Assembly: GCF_002007605.1 (NCBI RefSeq)
Contig: NZ_CP019799.1
Span: forward strand, 2,520,001-2,584,000
Direction: 5' to 3'
From: Cellvibrio sp. PSBB023
GTDB lineage: Bacteria; Pseudomonadota; Gammaproteobacteria; Pseudomonadales; Cellvibrionaceae
Length of the DNA: 64,000 nt
Shown here: one piece after another, positions 28,580 to 37,805 of the stretch
How positions within the stretch are numbered: the stretch's first letter is position 1
Layout of the letters: the number at the start of each line of letters is the position of its first letter
Position numbers and translations under genes: made by a program
Notes under the pieces: model-generated
Databases searched by the model: none
The model's input: the letters and a program-made list of their open reading frames with translations, nothing else
Told to the model about the DNA's origin: nothing

Positions 28580-29668
28580 ATGTCATCGACGATTACAAAC
28601 AGCAACGCGCAACAGACCACTCAATCGCCACAAGATTCCCGTGAGCGTGCTCTAGCAGAATGGGTGTCACACCAAATACCGGACACCAACACCCCCATAA
28701 CCTTGCGCAGCCTGGGTAGCGATGCCGGCTTTCGCCGCTATTTTCGCTTCGACCAAGGCCAGAACCTGCTTGCCGTCGATGCACCACCAGCCACAGAGGA
28801 CAGCAGTCAGTTTGTTGCCATCGCCCGGTTTATTCGCGACCAGGGCGTGCGCAGTCCGCGCATTATCGCAGCCGACACCTCTCAGGGCTTTTTACTGGTA
28901 GAGGATTTTGGCGATCAACTGCTATTCCGCGTTGCCAACACTCACAATGCTGATTCACTTTACCAACTGGCACTGGACAGCCTGCTCAAATTGCATCGAA
29001 GCACCGATGACCCGGCATTGATTCCGCGCTACGACCGCGCGCTATTGCGTCGCGAGCTGGATATTTTTAGCGACTGGTTTGTCAGCCAACTGCTCGATCA
29101 CACACTCACTGCCGATGAACACGCACTGCTGGACAGCACCTTTACCCAACTGGAAAACATCGCCCTCGCCCAGCCGCAAACTTTTGTGCACCGCGACTAC
29201 CACTCCCGCAACCTGATTCTCTGTAACGATGGAGGGCTGGGCGTGATTGATTTTCAAGGCGCCCTCTGGGGTGGAATCACCTACGATCTGGTTTCACTGC
29301 TGCGCGATTGTTACTTACGCTGGCCAGCACCGCAGGTCAAGGCTTGGGCATTGAGCTATCGCCAGCAAGCGATAACCAGCAAACTTATTGATAGCACCAT
29401 CAGCGAAACCGAATTTCTGCGCTGGTTTGACTGGCTCGGGCTACAGCGCCATATCAAAGTATTGGGGATCTTCGCTCGCCTCAATCTGCGCGACGGCAAA
29501 ACCGGTTACTTGCAGGATTTGCCCCTTGTCATACGCTACACCCTGGAGGTTGCCGAGGCCTACCCCGAACTTCGCCCCTTTGCCGACTGGTTCAAGGCCA
29601 CACTCTTACCCATCGCCAAGACGCACCCCTGGTATAGCGACTACCAGTGTGCAGGAGCGCACGCATGA
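28580..29668 (+). CDS. amgK: N-acetylmuramate/N-acetylglucosamine kinase AmgK
   Basis: Aminoglycoside-phosphotransferase-fold kinase that makes MurNAc 1-phosphate from recycled MurNAc. It is 362 residues from this ATG. LRSLGSDAGFRRYFR is the nucleotide-binding start, HRDYHSRNLIL the Brenner catalytic motif and VIDFQGALWGG the metal-binding motif. The ATG giving MSSTITN is chosen; a start at 28520 would add 20 non-conserved residues. It overlaps murU by 4 bp and is divergent from lptD, the same arrangement as in Pseudomonas, where the pair bypasses de novo UDP-MurNAc synthesis. Confidence 0.93.
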   Translation: MSSTITNSNAQQTTQSPQDSRERALAEWVSHQIPDTNTPITLRSLGSDAGFRRYFRFDQGQNLLAVDAPPATEDSSQFVAIARFIRDQGVRSPRIIAADTSQGFLLVEDFGDQLLFRVANTHNADSLYQLALDSLLKLHRSTDDPALIPRYDRALLRRELDIFSDWFVSQLLDHTLTADEHALLDSTFTQLENIALAQPQTFVHRDYHSRNLILCNDGGLGVIDFQGALWGGITYDLVSLLRDCYLRWPAPQVKAWALSYRQQAITSKLIDSTISETEFLRWFDWLGLQRHIKVLGIFARLNLRDGKTGYLQDLPLVIRYTLEVAEAYPELRPFADWFKATLLPIAKTHPWYSDYQCAGAHA

Positions 29669-30384
29669 AAGCCATGATTCTTGCTGCGGGCCTTGGCAAT
29701 CGTATGCGGCCACTCACCGACCACACACCCAAACCGCTCTTGCACGCTGGCGGGAAGCCGCTTATCGAATACCATCTACTTAACCTTCAGCGCGCAGGCA
29801 TTCACGACGTTATTATCAACCTGGCCTATCTGGGCGATAAGATCCGCGCTTATCTGGGCAATGGCAGCAACTTTGGAGTCAACATTCACTACTCGACAGA
29901 ACCGGAGCCACTGGAAACCGGCGGCGCTATTGTCCATGCAAGCCAACAACTGGGGCCAGAGCCCTTTTTGTTAGTGAATGGCGATGTCTGGTGCGATATT
30001 GAATTGGGTGACTTTATCCAACATCACTATAAATACCCTGATCGCCATGGCCATTTGCTGCTGGTTCCCAACCCGGACTTTCACCCTAAAGGTGATTTTG
30101 CGCTGTCCACTGACGGAACACTGCTGGATACCCCAAACGACATCACCCTACCGCGCTTTACCTTTGCTGGTATCAGCCTGCTCAAGCCGGAGCTGATCAA
30201 TCATTATCCGCATAAACGGCAAAAATTCCCGCTGGTTGAAGTATTCCGCCACGCGATTAGCCAGGGACAACTCAGCGGGGAGGTGTACAATGGCCGCTGG
30301 AGCGACGTAGGCACCCCCGAGCGCCTCTATGACCTCGATACTTACCTGCAATACCAAAAGGCTGGCATGGTGCGGGATCGCTGA
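29665..30384 (+). CDS. murU: N-acetylmuramate alpha-1-phosphate uridylyltransferase MurU
   Basis: Converts MurNAc 1-phosphate plus UTP to UDP-MurNAc, completing the AmgK-MurU salvage route. It is 239 residues. The nucleotidyl-transferase signature LAAGLGNRMRPLTDHTPKPL opens the protein, followed by NGDVWCDIE and a C-terminal WSDVGTPERL. The start overlaps the amgK stop (ATGA). Together with anmK at the left of the window the cell has both anhydroMurNAc entry and salvage to UDP-MurNAc; the phosphatase MupP is not in the window. Confidence 0.93.
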   Translation: MKAMILAAGLGNRMRPLTDHTPKPLLHAGGKPLIEYHLLNLQRAGIHDVIINLAYLGDKIRAYLGNGSNFGVNIHYSTEPEPLETGGAIVHASQQLGPEPFLLVNGDVWCDIELGDFIQHHYKYPDRHGHLLLVPNPDFHPKGDFALSTDGTLLDTPNDITLPRFTFAGISLLKPELINHYPHKRQKFPLVEVFRHAISQGQLSGEVYNGRWSDVGTPERLYDLDTYLQYQKAGMVRDR

Positions 30385-30404
30385 ACAAAAAACGATATGT
30401 TTGG

Positions 30405-30433
30405 TTGACAAACCAATCGAACACGGCATAATG
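30405..30433 (+). promoter_or_regulatory. sigma-70 promoter for rpsT
   Basis: Perfect -35 TTGACA, then CATAAT/ATAATG as -10 at 16-17 bp spacing, about 65 bp before the rpsT start. No other gene lies between, so it most likely drives rpsT. Confidence 0.8.
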
Positions 30434-30499
30434 TCGCGTCCTTGAATTTAGACCCTTTTTCGATAGTTTTATCCAGAATTTATATATAGGAGCACTAAG

Positions 30500-30769
30500 G
30501 TGGCAAACTCACCCCAAGCCAAGAAACGCGCGCGTCAAAATGAAAAAGCTCGCAAGCACAACGCAAGCATGCGCTCTATGGGGCGTACTTACCTCAAGAA
30601 AGTGCTGAGCGCTATTCAAACTGGCGACAAAGAAGTAGCAACCGCTGCTTATGTATCAGCTGTTGCAGTGATCGACCGTATTGCTGACAAAGGCCTGATC
30701 CACAAGAACAAAGCTGCTCGTCATAAGAGCCGCCTGAACGCCAAAATCAAGGCAATGGCTGCTGCCTAA
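30500..30769 (+). CDS. rpsT: 30S ribosomal protein S20
   Basis: Primary 16S rRNA-binding protein of the small subunit. It is 89 residues, very rich in Lys, Arg and Ala, opening [20 protein letters not shown]. The start is GTG, with AGGAG seven bases upstream. A non-AUG start is also used for S20 in E. coli, where it is tied to autoregulation. Strong promoter and terminator bracket the gene as a single unit. Confidence 0.97.
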   Translation: MANSPQAKKRARQNEKARKHNASMRSMGRTYLKKVLSAIQTGDKEVATAAYVSAVAVIDRIADKGLIHKNKAARHKSRLNAKIKAMAAA

Positions 30770-30786
30770 TTGTCGCTTTGGCTTCA

Positions 30787-30824
30787 CGCATAAAAAAACC
30801 GGCTAAGGCCGGTTTTTTTATGCG
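30787..30824 (+). terminator. intrinsic terminator of rpsT
   Basis: Perfect 17-bp inverted repeat with core ACCGGC/GCCGGT, loop TAAG, and seven T in the descending arm. It is 17 bp after the rpsT stop. Confidence 0.92.
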
Positions 30825-31053
30825 CGCAAGTTGCTCAAACTCTTGCCGTATTGCGCAGAAAGCACTCGTCTGGCTCTATACACTGCCATCAAAACAGATT
30901 ATCTTCGGCAGCAACTTTTAGCTGGAGCAAGAATCCGGCGCCATTTGAACGGACTTATGGGGCAAGAGCTGGTAAAAGCGGCCATCCCAAAAAGATGTAC
31001 CGCTTGCAACAGGCCTGCAACCAAAGTGCACATACTAATAATGGAGATAATCT

Positions 31054-31446
31054 ATGCTGCCACGCGAACACTATCTGAAACAAACCTTTCAGGATGCAGT
31101 GAATTTTCCCGAAGGATTTGAAAAAGGCGGATTGTCAGACATACAAGCACGACTGGTGCGCAAACATGGCGCGCTGATCAATGCAATCACCCAGGAAGAA
31201 GTATCGGACCCCACTACCGATGACTTACACATACTCAAAGTGATTGCCAACCAAAGCGTTCCCAAAAGCCCTGTCGAGCAAGCCTGGGTGAAATACGTTT
31301 CCATTGTTAAAGCACGGCAGGCGGCGGCACCGGCCAAAACCAGCAAGCCCAAAGCAACCAAAACCAAGTCACCTGAACCTGCCGCAGAACCCGCAGAGGC
31401 AGCCCCCAAAGCCACAAAGAAAACGAAAAAAACCGAAGCAAGTTGA
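31054..31446 (+). CDS. MaoP/YifE-like DUF413 protein with Lys/Ala/Pro-rich tail
   Basis: Protein of 130 residues. The first 86 match the DUF413 family that includes E. coli MaoP, the protein that organises the Ori macrodomain: NFPEGFEKGGLSDIQARLV and SPVEQAWVKYVSIVK correspond to the conserved start and end of that domain. Residues 87-130 are a low-complexity KPA-rich tail like histone H1 or the AlgP family, absent from MaoP itself. GGAG precedes the ATG. A nucleoid role is inferred from homology and from the basic tail. Confidence 0.72.
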   Translation: MLPREHYLKQTFQDAVNFPEGFEKGGLSDIQARLVRKHGALINAITQEEVSDPTTDDLHILKVIANQSVPKSPVEQAWVKYVSIVKARQAAAPAKTSKPKATKTKSPEPAAEPAEAAPKATKKTKKTEAS

Positions 31447-31564
31447 CAGCATCAGCGCCTTGCTGAAGAATTCACCTACCGAAGGGGAGTAGTTCCCGCT
31501 GTGGATGTCGTCATCACGAGCCAATAGCTCCGGCGCCACAGGCAGTTGCATTGCAGCTGTGAAC

Positions 31565-31593
31565 GAGACCTTTGTCGTAATGACAAAGGTTTC
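31565..31593 (+). other. hairpin upstream of the zinc-ribbon gene
   Basis: Perfect 9-bp stem ACCTTTGTC / GACAAAGGT with loop GTAAT, extendable by three pairs including one G-U. It is in the 200-bp gap between the DUF413 gene and the zinc-ribbon gene. No T-run follows, so it is not a clear terminator; the rest of the gap shows nothing. Confidence 0.5.
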
Positions 31594-31646
31594 GCGTGCC
31601 CGGTCGTTACGTATCTATGTTACGCGCAGACACCGGAGTATGAATA

Positions 31647-31994
31647 ATGTATTGCCCCAACCCCAATTGCAGTGAATCCCCCGATCGCCCCCACCTGCTT
31701 ATTGCTGATCGCAACGGCATTGAAATAGATTATTGCCCCAAGTGTCGCGGGGTATGGCTTGATCGCGGCGAATTGGACAAGCTTATTGAGCGAGCACAGA
31801 CTGATGCAGCTCCCGCACCACAGCCTGCACCGCAACGCGAAACCTACCGCGAACCAGAGCGCGATTATCGCCCTCAGGAGCGCCGCGATGATCGCCACTA
31901 CAACGATCACCGCTCACACCACAAAAGCCACAGTTACGATGGCTATGGCAAGCCCCGTAAAAAGTCTCTGCTGGGCGAGATTTTTGATTTTTAA
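31647..31994 (+). CDS. TFIIB-type zinc-ribbon protein with charged tail
   Basis: Protein of 115 residues. The N-terminal 46 residues form a zf-TFIIB domain: C3, C8, C30 and C33 with the typical CPKCRGVWLDRGELDKL. The remainder is low complexity, rich in Pro, Gln, Arg, Asp, His and Tyr (about 52-100), ending in KKSLLGEIFDF. The family is widespread and of unknown function. A long bidirectional terminator follows. Confidence 0.82.
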   Translation: MYCPNPNCSESPDRPHLLIADRNGIEIDYCPKCRGVWLDRGELDKLIERAQTDAAPAPQPAPQRETYREPERDYRPQERRDDRHYNDHRSHHKSHSYDGYGKPRKKSLLGEIFDF

Positions 31995-32030
31995 TATTCA
32001 CCGACAAGACCATTAAGCCCTGTTTCCAGA

Positions 32031-32068
32031 CATCAAAAAGGCGCACCATTTGGTGCGCCTTTTTGATG
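32031..32068 (+). terminator. bidirectional intrinsic terminator
   Basis: Long perfect inverted repeat (core AAAAAGGCGCACCA / TGGTGCGCCTTTTT, extending to CATC/GATG) between convergent genes. Five A and five T flank the GC core, so it can end both the zinc-ribbon gene and the GH94 gene. Confidence 0.92.
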
Positions 32069-32090
32069 TTGCCCAGGTATTTTTTAATGC

Positions 32091-34460
32091 CTAAGCCTGC
32101 GGAATCATTACTTCCAGTTGATATTCAGCACCTGCCTCAATCACTGTCACGCAATTTCCGGACAACCGCTCACCATTGCAACTCAACACCAGAGTATCGG
32201 TTGCTCCGCGAGTGATGGATAGGTGAAAAGTCGCGCCGCGAAATTGGCGTGTAGCCTTGGCCCCACTCCATGAAGATGGCAGTTGCGGTGCAACACGCAA
32301 CCCTTCATCACAGCCATGCAAACCAAACACTCCCTCGACTAGACAGCGATACACCCAGGACACGGTTCCAGTGTTGAATAACTGTGATGACCGCCCCGCT
32401 GTACGCGGATACTGGTGATAGGCGCCGCGATAATAGTTGGGGATATAGACCGGCAATTGGCCGCGCTGCACATAATCAGCTTCACTTGGACCGGGAATCA
32501 TTTGACGCAATAATTTATAGGCGCGATCCTGCTCGCCAACACCAAATAAACTGAACACGTAAAATATGGCAGCGTGATTGTAAACAGAGCCATTTTCTGC
32601 CGAACCGGGATGCTTCTGGGTGACGCGCCCCACATCGTCGCGCATGGCGGTGTAAGCAGGCGCAAGCATGGCAACCCCGTAAGGCGTTTCCAATTGCTGC
32701 TCTACGGCGGCGATCATTTTTTGGCGCTGTTCCGCATTTGCCGCACCGCCTAATATTGCCCAACTTTGTGGATTCAAAAAGATGCGCCCTTCCTCATCCT
32801 TACTGATACCAAATACCACATCGTCATCGGTAATACCGCGGCCAAACCAATTGCTGTCCCACAGGTATTTATTCACAGCGCTATTAATAGCCTGCGCACC
32901 GGCGATAAATTCCTGACGGCACTCATGCTGTTCCAACTTCGCGCAAACATCCGCCCACAAATTCAATGCATAGGCCGTTGCAACCGAGAGCCATCCGGAA
33001 ACACCCTTACCTTTGTAGCCCACCATATTCATGGGGTCACACCAATCGCCTTGGGCAATAAAACTCAAACCACGGTAATCACGCGCTTGCAACAGCCAGC
33101 GCATGGCATTACTAATGCGCTCAAATACGGAAAGATTTTTACCGTCGTGACCGGCAACTATTTCCTGCAGGATTGCATAGTCATTGGTTTCATCCAGGTA
33201 CACTTTCAAACACACCGGCAGCCATACACAGTGATCCGTATGGGGAATTTGGTTGATGTATTTCAACTCTGCTTCCTGGCTCAACAAAATACCATCAGGC
33301 ATTGCGCCCGACGCTTCCTGTTGGCTCAGCGCATGTAAAAAGGCGGCGCGGGTTACCTGCGGCTTGATAAAGGTCATGCCCATATTGTCTTGCAAGTAAT
33401 TACGCGTTTGCGGATCTGTGGTTAGGCGATTGACATCGCCGTGATAAAACACCTGCCGTGGCAACCAATGATTTACAAAATTATCCAACTCGGCATCCGG
33501 CGTTTCAATCTGTAAACAGCCACTGCCTTCGCGAATATAATTAGCGTACCCAGCTTGTGCTTGCACAAAGCCATCCGCGCTCAAATATTTTGCGCGCAAC
33601 TGTGTTATTTCTGCATCATCGAAGGCGGGGCCAAAAATAAACCGGTATTGCTGCTGCGCATCTGCTGCCAGCGCCAGACGATATTGCAATACTGCTGCAG
33701 GCGTTTCGTAGCGCGCATCACCGCCGCGCAATAACTCCTCTTGTAACGCCGACGGATTGTGCAAACCGCCTTCGCCCTCAAAGGTCTCCTGCTTGGCTTC
33801 CCAAGCGGTAGGGATTTGATCGTGCAAGAAAAATGTTTTGTCTTTGAAATTTTTATGTTTGAAATAATCGGTCACTTTTTGATACGGCGTAACACAACTC
33901 GCTACTATACCGCCCAAGTCAGGGCGATACTCTGCTGACTGATTCATCCATGACATATAACCCACCGGGAAATAAGGGTAAACGCTGATACGACGCGCCC
34001 TGCCCGAGCGGTTGACCACATTGACTTCCCACAACTCAACAACATCTTCCACTGGCAGGGAGAGCTTGATGTGCACCTCAATCCCCAGCGCGGTGATAGT
34101 CCAACACAAATCGCTTTTGCCCACAGAAAATACAAAATTTTCATAAGGTGCACGCACTGGTTCGTAAGGTGCCGAAAAAATTTCACTAGTGTCTTCATCC
34201 TTGATATAAAAAAAGCGGCCAGGATGATGTGCATAGTAGGGCTGCTCCGGCTGCATAAATGTTTTTGCTTCCAGATTCGGCGCGTAAGCATATTTTGCTG
34301 GCTCGGGCTGCATAAATTGAGCAACTGCGTAACCGCGACAAGTAACCTGGATCATCATGCGTTGATTCCACAAAAATCCGGCCGCACGCGGCAGCGCTGT
34401 CGGGGAATACAACTCATAGCGCTGCCCCTGCTGGGCGGGCTGCAATAATGGCTTGGACAT
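32091..34460 (-). CDS. GH94 phosphorylase, probable cellobionic acid phosphorylase
   Basis: Cytosolic inverting phosphorylase. It is expected to split cellobionate (glucosyl-gluconate) with phosphate into alpha-glucose 1-phosphate and gluconate. It is 789 residues, within a few residues of the Saccharophagus degradans enzyme. The catalytic acid is D475 in GDWCD. R612 and K616 (RVTQK) sit where the family's carboxylate-binding Arg/Lys pair lies, three residues offset from the numbering I recall (R609/K613) for the characterised enzyme, as is the catalytic Asp (D472). Substrate is supported by neighbours: a sugar permease, a LacI regulator and a gluconokinase. GGAG precedes the start. Cellobiose or chitobiose phosphorylase is less likely. 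Confidence 0.85.
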   Translation of the reverse strand: MSKPLLQPAQQGQRYELYSPTALPRAAGFLWNQRMMIQVTCRGYAVAQFMQPEPAKYAYAPNLEAKTFMQPEQPYYAHHPGRFFYIKDEDTSEIFSAPYEPVRAPYENFVFSVGKSDLCWTITALGIEVHIKLSLPVEDVVELWEVNVVNRSGRARRISVYPYFPVGYMSWMNQSAEYRPDLGGIVASCVTPYQKVTDYFKHKNFKDKTFFLHDQIPTAWEAKQETFEGEGGLHNPSALQEELLRGGDARYETPAAVLQYRLALAADAQQQYRFIFGPAFDDAEITQLRAKYLSADGFVQAQAGYANYIREGSGCLQIETPDAELDNFVNHWLPRQVFYHGDVNRLTTDPQTRNYLQDNMGMTFIKPQVTRAAFLHALSQQEASGAMPDGILLSQEAELKYINQIPHTDHCVWLPVCLKVYLDETNDYAILQEIVAGHDGKNLSVFERISNAMRWLLQARDYRGLSFIAQGDWCDPMNMVGYKGKGVSGWLSVATAYALNLWADVCAKLEQHECRQEFIAGAQAINSAVNKYLWDSNWFGRGITDDDVVFGISKDEEGRIFLNPQSWAILGGAANAEQRQKMIAAVEQQLETPYGVAMLAPAYTAMRDDVGRVTQKHPGSAENGSVYNHAAIFYVFSLFGVGEQDRAYKLLRQMIPGPSEADYVQRGQLPVYIPNYYRGAYHQYPRTAGRSSQLFNTGTVSWVYRCLVEGVFGLHGCDEGLRVAPQLPSSWSGAKATRQFRGATFHLSITRGATDTLVLSCNGERLSGNCVTVIEAGAEYQLEVMIPQA

Positions 34461-34537
34461 AACTCACTCCGGCAATAAAAACGGGCAAAAAAATGCCGCA
34501 ACTTTTTTACACAAGCGCGGCAAAGAGGGAAGAACGA

Positions 34538-35905
34538 TTAAGGATTCGGCGCTTCGCGATTTTTTAAATCCGCCTGGATCTGGGCGAGCGTGCTGTTGGT
34601 TAAGGGATAAAAACTAATGACCACTACTGCAACCAATGCAATCACACCAGGAATAACAGTTTGCAATAAAGCGATGCCGGTTTGCGAGGCATCGGACTGG
34701 GCCTCACGGGCGACATAACCTATGGCTGCCAATACCCACAACATCACGGCAGACCCTAGCGCACCACCCAACTTTTGCGCAAAGGTTGCCGCCGAAAATG
34801 TCATGCCTGTGGCGCGGCGACCGGTTTTCCACTCAGTGTAATCCGCCGAGTCCGCATACATGGACCAGGCTAATGGGGATTTAGGGCCAAGCGCCAGGCT
34901 AATTAAAATATTCAGCACAAAAATCACAGACACATATTCCGCTGGAACAAAATACATTGCGATGGAGAGCACGCCAACAATCGACATGAGCAACATTAAT
35001 AATTTGGTTTTATCGACATATTTCGTCAGTAGTGGAGTGATGGCTGCGCCCACACCCAGCGCCAAACCCTGCACAAATAAATAATCTGAAATTAATTCCG
35101 GGCGCTGCAAATAATATTTGAGGTAGTAGTAGCTGGAGCCGCCGCGCAGGGTGATGGTCATCATGATCACAATTGCCAAACCAATTAAAATCAACCAAGG
35201 GCGATTGTCGAGCAAATCTTTAATATCACCCCAAGGCGATGTTTTTTGTTGTGGCGGTGGCGCAATACGTTCGCGCGTGGAAAAAAAAGTAACGGCAAAT
35301 GCAATGCCCGCCACCAGACCATAAAGCGCCATGGTCAGTTGCCACCCTAATGACTCATCGCCCGCGCCTAAATACTCCACCAACGGCAAGGTAAATTTAT
35401 TGACAAGCGTAGTCCCTGCAAACGCGGCAATAAACCGGAAACTGACGAGGGTATTGCGCTCTTGCGGGTGTGCCGTCATGACGCCCGACAAGGATGAATA
35501 GGGGGTGCTGAGCACGGTGTAACACAACATCATCAGTGAGTAGGTAATGTAGGCATAAATAATTTTTCCGCTGTCACTTAACTCCGGCGTGCTAAAGGTG
35601 ATAACAGCAGCACCGGCCATAGGCGCACCGGCAAACAACAGGTAGGGGCGAAACTTTCCCCAACGGGTTTTGGTGCGATCAGCCACAGCACCCATGATGG
35701 GGTCGGTAATCGCGTCGACAATTTTGGTCACTAAAAACATTGTGCCCGCAGCAGCAGCCGGTATACCGAATACATCGGTATAGAACACCGCCAAAAAAGA
35801 GGCAATGCTGGCCCAATACAAGTTAAATCCCAAATCACCCAGTGCAAATCCCATTTTTTCGCGCAGGGAGAGCCGGGCTAATCGATCATTGGTTGGCGTG
35901 GTCAT
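34538..35905 (-). CDS. GPH-family sugar/cation symporter, probable cellobionate permease
   Basis: Inner-membrane carrier of 455 residues with twelve helices, of the MelB-type glycoside-pentoside-hexuronide family. The N-terminal KMGFALGDLGFNLYW and DAITDPIMGAVADRTKTRWGKFRPY are its signatures, the latter containing the cation-site aspartates. It lies between the LacI regulator (18 bp) and the GH94 gene (77 bp) on the same strand. Cellobionate as substrate is inferred from that context. The gap to the GH94 gene contains a 6-bp stem and T-run on the minus strand that may lower read-through. Confidence 0.85.
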   Translation of the reverse strand: MTTPTNDRLARLSLREKMGFALGDLGFNLYWASIASFLAVFYTDVFGIPAAAAGTMFLVTKIVDAITDPIMGAVADRTKTRWGKFRPYLLFAGAPMAGAAVITFSTPELSDSGKIIYAYITYSLMMLCYTVLSTPYSSLSGVMTAHPQERNTLVSFRFIAAFAGTTLVNKFTLPLVEYLGAGDESLGWQLTMALYGLVAGIAFAVTFFSTRERIAPPPQQKTSPWGDIKDLLDNRPWLILIGLAIVIMMTITLRGGSSYYYLKYYLQRPELISDYLFVQGLALGVGAAITPLLTKYVDKTKLLMLLMSIVGVLSIAMYFVPAEYVSVIFVLNILISLALGPKSPLAWSMYADSADYTEWKTGRRATGMTFSAATFAQKLGGALGSAVMLWVLAAIGYVAREAQSDASQTGIALLQTVIPGVIALVAVVVISFYPLTNSTLAQIQADLKNREAPNP

Positions 35906-35923
35906 AGGTTATCTCGATTCTGG

Positions 35924-36961
35924 TTATTGTTGACGATGTGTGGAGTCGCGCTGCTTGATGACATAACCCATATCGATTTGTTTGTTGTCGATGGGTTGCT
36001 GGTTTAACGCCTGAATAATCAATTCAGCCGCTTTCACGCCCATTTCATAGCGGCCTACCGCCACACTGGTGAGCGAGGGGTTCACATAGGCAGCGGCTTC
36101 AATATCGTTAAAGCCGCAAATCGCCAACTGCTTGGGAATCGCAATATTCATGCGCTGGGCTTCAAACAGGGCACCGAGGGCAAGGTCGTCGTTTGCGCAA
36201 AAGACAGCATCAATGCGCCCTTCATTGGCAGCCATCAGACTTTTGAACAATGCACCGCCCAGCGCAATTGATGAAGGCTCGGGAGAGGTGGCAATCAGGT
36301 TCGCTTCAAATAGGTCGCGCTTGGCAAGGGCTTGGGTGTAACCGCGAATACGCTGCTGTACCCGCGGGTCCATACGCGCGCCGATAAAACCAATCCGCTG
36401 GTAGCCTTGGGCAAGTAGATGCGCCACCACATCCGCACCGGCCAGCAGGTGGGAAAAGCCAATATTCATATCGATGGGATTGGGCAACAATTCCATGATT
36501 TGCACGAGGGGTATACGGGATTTGCGCAGCAACTGATCGCAGGCGGGAGTTTGGTCGCCACCGGTGATAATCAGCCCCTCCGGGGATTGGCTGAGCAGGG
36601 TGCGCACCATCTTTTCCTCTTCCAGCGGTGAGTAGTGGGTATCCACCAGCAACACCTTGTAACCCGCCGCCCCCATCACTTTGTAAATACCACGCAGCAC
36701 GTCGGTAAACACCACGTTGCTGAGCGAGGGAATGGCGACACCAATCACCCCCGAGCGCGAAGAGGCAAGTGAGCTGGCGTGCTGGTTGGGGATGTAACCC
36801 AGCTCATCTATGGCTTTCTGTACCTTGAGCCGCGCCGCCTCGGACACCTTCTCCGGCTGATTGATAACACGCGATACAGTGATAGGACTAACAGCGGCGG
36901 CAAGCGCCACATCGACCAGTGTGATTTTGCCGTCATAACTGCCTTTTTTTGATTTTTTCAT
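35924..36961 (-). CDS. LacI-family repressor (GntR-like)
   Basis: Sugar-responsive transcription factor of 345 residues. The N-terminal helix-turn-helix LVDVALAAAVSPITVSRVIN is at about 15-34, the hinge near 60-68, then a periplasmic-binding-protein-like effector domain. The sequence resembles gluconate repressors (GVIGVAIPSLSNVVFTDVL). It heads the operon with the permease and phosphorylase and is divergent from the gluconokinase. A palindrome overlapping its likely -35 region suggests autorepression; a -10 TATAAA lies on the minus strand at 37012-37017. Confidence 0.92.
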   Translation of the reverse strand: MKKSKKGSYDGKITLVDVALAAAVSPITVSRVINQPEKVSEAARLKVQKAIDELGYIPNQHASSLASSRSGVIGVAIPSLSNVVFTDVLRGIYKVMGAAGYKVLLVDTHYSPLEEEKMVRTLLSQSPEGLIITGGDQTPACDQLLRKSRIPLVQIMELLPNPIDMNIGFSHLLAGADVVAHLLAQGYQRIGFIGARMDPRVQQRIRGYTQALAKRDLFEANLIATSPEPSSIALGGALFKSLMAANEGRIDAVFCANDDLALGALFEAQRMNIAIPKQLAICGFNDIEAAAYVNPSLTSVAVGRYEMGVKAAELIIQALNQQPIDNKQIDMGYVIKQRDSTHRQQ

Positions 36962-37031
36962 GATTATTCGTGCTTTTTGGCAGACGTTATTAGTTGGTTG
37001 TGGATTATTGTTTTATACCCTATCACGATCA

Positions 37032-37051
37032 AAATGATTGCGCTATCATTT
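37032..37051. promoter_or_regulatory. candidate LacI-type operator
   Basis: The 20-mer AAATGATTGCGCTATCATTT equals its reverse complement at 18 of 20 positions, with central GCGC. It lies in the 165-bp space between the divergent repressor and gluconokinase genes, about where the repressor's -35 should be. Size, symmetry and position all fit a LacI-family site. Confidence 0.72.
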
Positions 37052-37126
37052 GATGGCTAAATCAGCGCTAACCCGCTAGTATCCACCCACTATTACGCCT
37101 TACAGCAGCACTCAGGAAGATCAGCG

Positions 37127-37702
37127 ATGCAACCGCACAACCACCCACAGCCCAGCAACCCGGACGCCAACACCTGTTTGATTATTGTGATGGGCGTGTC
37201 TGGTAGTGGTAAATCCACCCTCGCCCAGGCGCTGGCCAACCACTACGGTTTTGACTATCTGGATGGTGATGACTTCCACAGTCAGGAGGCACGTGATCGC
37301 ATGGCACAAGGCCTGCCGCTGGACGATACCATGCGCCTGCCCTGGGTGATGCGGATGCGCGATTACTTCAGCGCGCCCGCCAATGTTGGCAAACATGCCA
37401 CTTTGGCCTTTTCCGGCCTGAAGCGCGCCCACCGCAATGAGCTACGCAATGCCGGTCGCCGCACTCTGTTCCTGTTCCTTTATAGCGATATTGCAACCAT
37501 CCAGCACCGGGTTGATAACCGTGCCGGACACTTTATGGCACCCAGCCTGGTTACCAGCCAATTTGACAGCCTGGAGCGCCCGACCCAAGAAGCGGATGTG
37601 GTAGATATTGATGTGCGCGCTCCGTTCAACCAGGTGCTGCAGGAGGCGATTGCCGTCATCGACCAACACCTGCTCACCGCCCCACAAACACAGGATATGT
37701 AA
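37127..37702 (+). CDS. gntK: gluconokinase
   Basis: Phosphorylates gluconate to 6-phosphogluconate with ATP in the cytosol. It is 191 residues. The P-loop GVSGSGKST is at 23-31, followed by DYLDGDDFHSQEARDRMAQG and CSALKR-like FSGLKRAHRNELR, all typical of GntK. It would consume the gluconate released by the GH94 enzyme. It is divergent from the LacI gene and shares the candidate operator region. Confidence 0.94.
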   Translation: MQPHNHPQPSNPDANTCLIIVMGVSGSGKSTLAQALANHYGFDYLDGDDFHSQEARDRMAQGLPLDDTMRLPWVMRMRDYFSAPANVGKHATLAFSGLKRAHRNELRNAGRRTLFLFLYSDIATIQHRVDNRAGHFMAPSLVTSQFDSLERPTQEADVVDIDVRAPFNQVLQEAIAVIDQHLLTAPQTQDM

Positions 37703-37805
37703 ACCGGGTAAATGGTTGCTTGCATTCGCCGGCGCGCAGTAGAGAATAGGAACTTCCACCCGGCGGATTAATCCAATACATGCCACCCCTTTTACGGAGC
37801 AACCT

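Noticed and set aside
30831..31121. Frames between the rpsT terminator and the DUF413 gene
   Set aside because: They overlap the well-started DUF413 gene and look like chance frames.
34461..34537. Terminator between permease and GH94 genes
   Set aside because: Only a 6-bp stem with a 17-base loop before a T-run; at most a weak attenuator, so not listed as a terminator.
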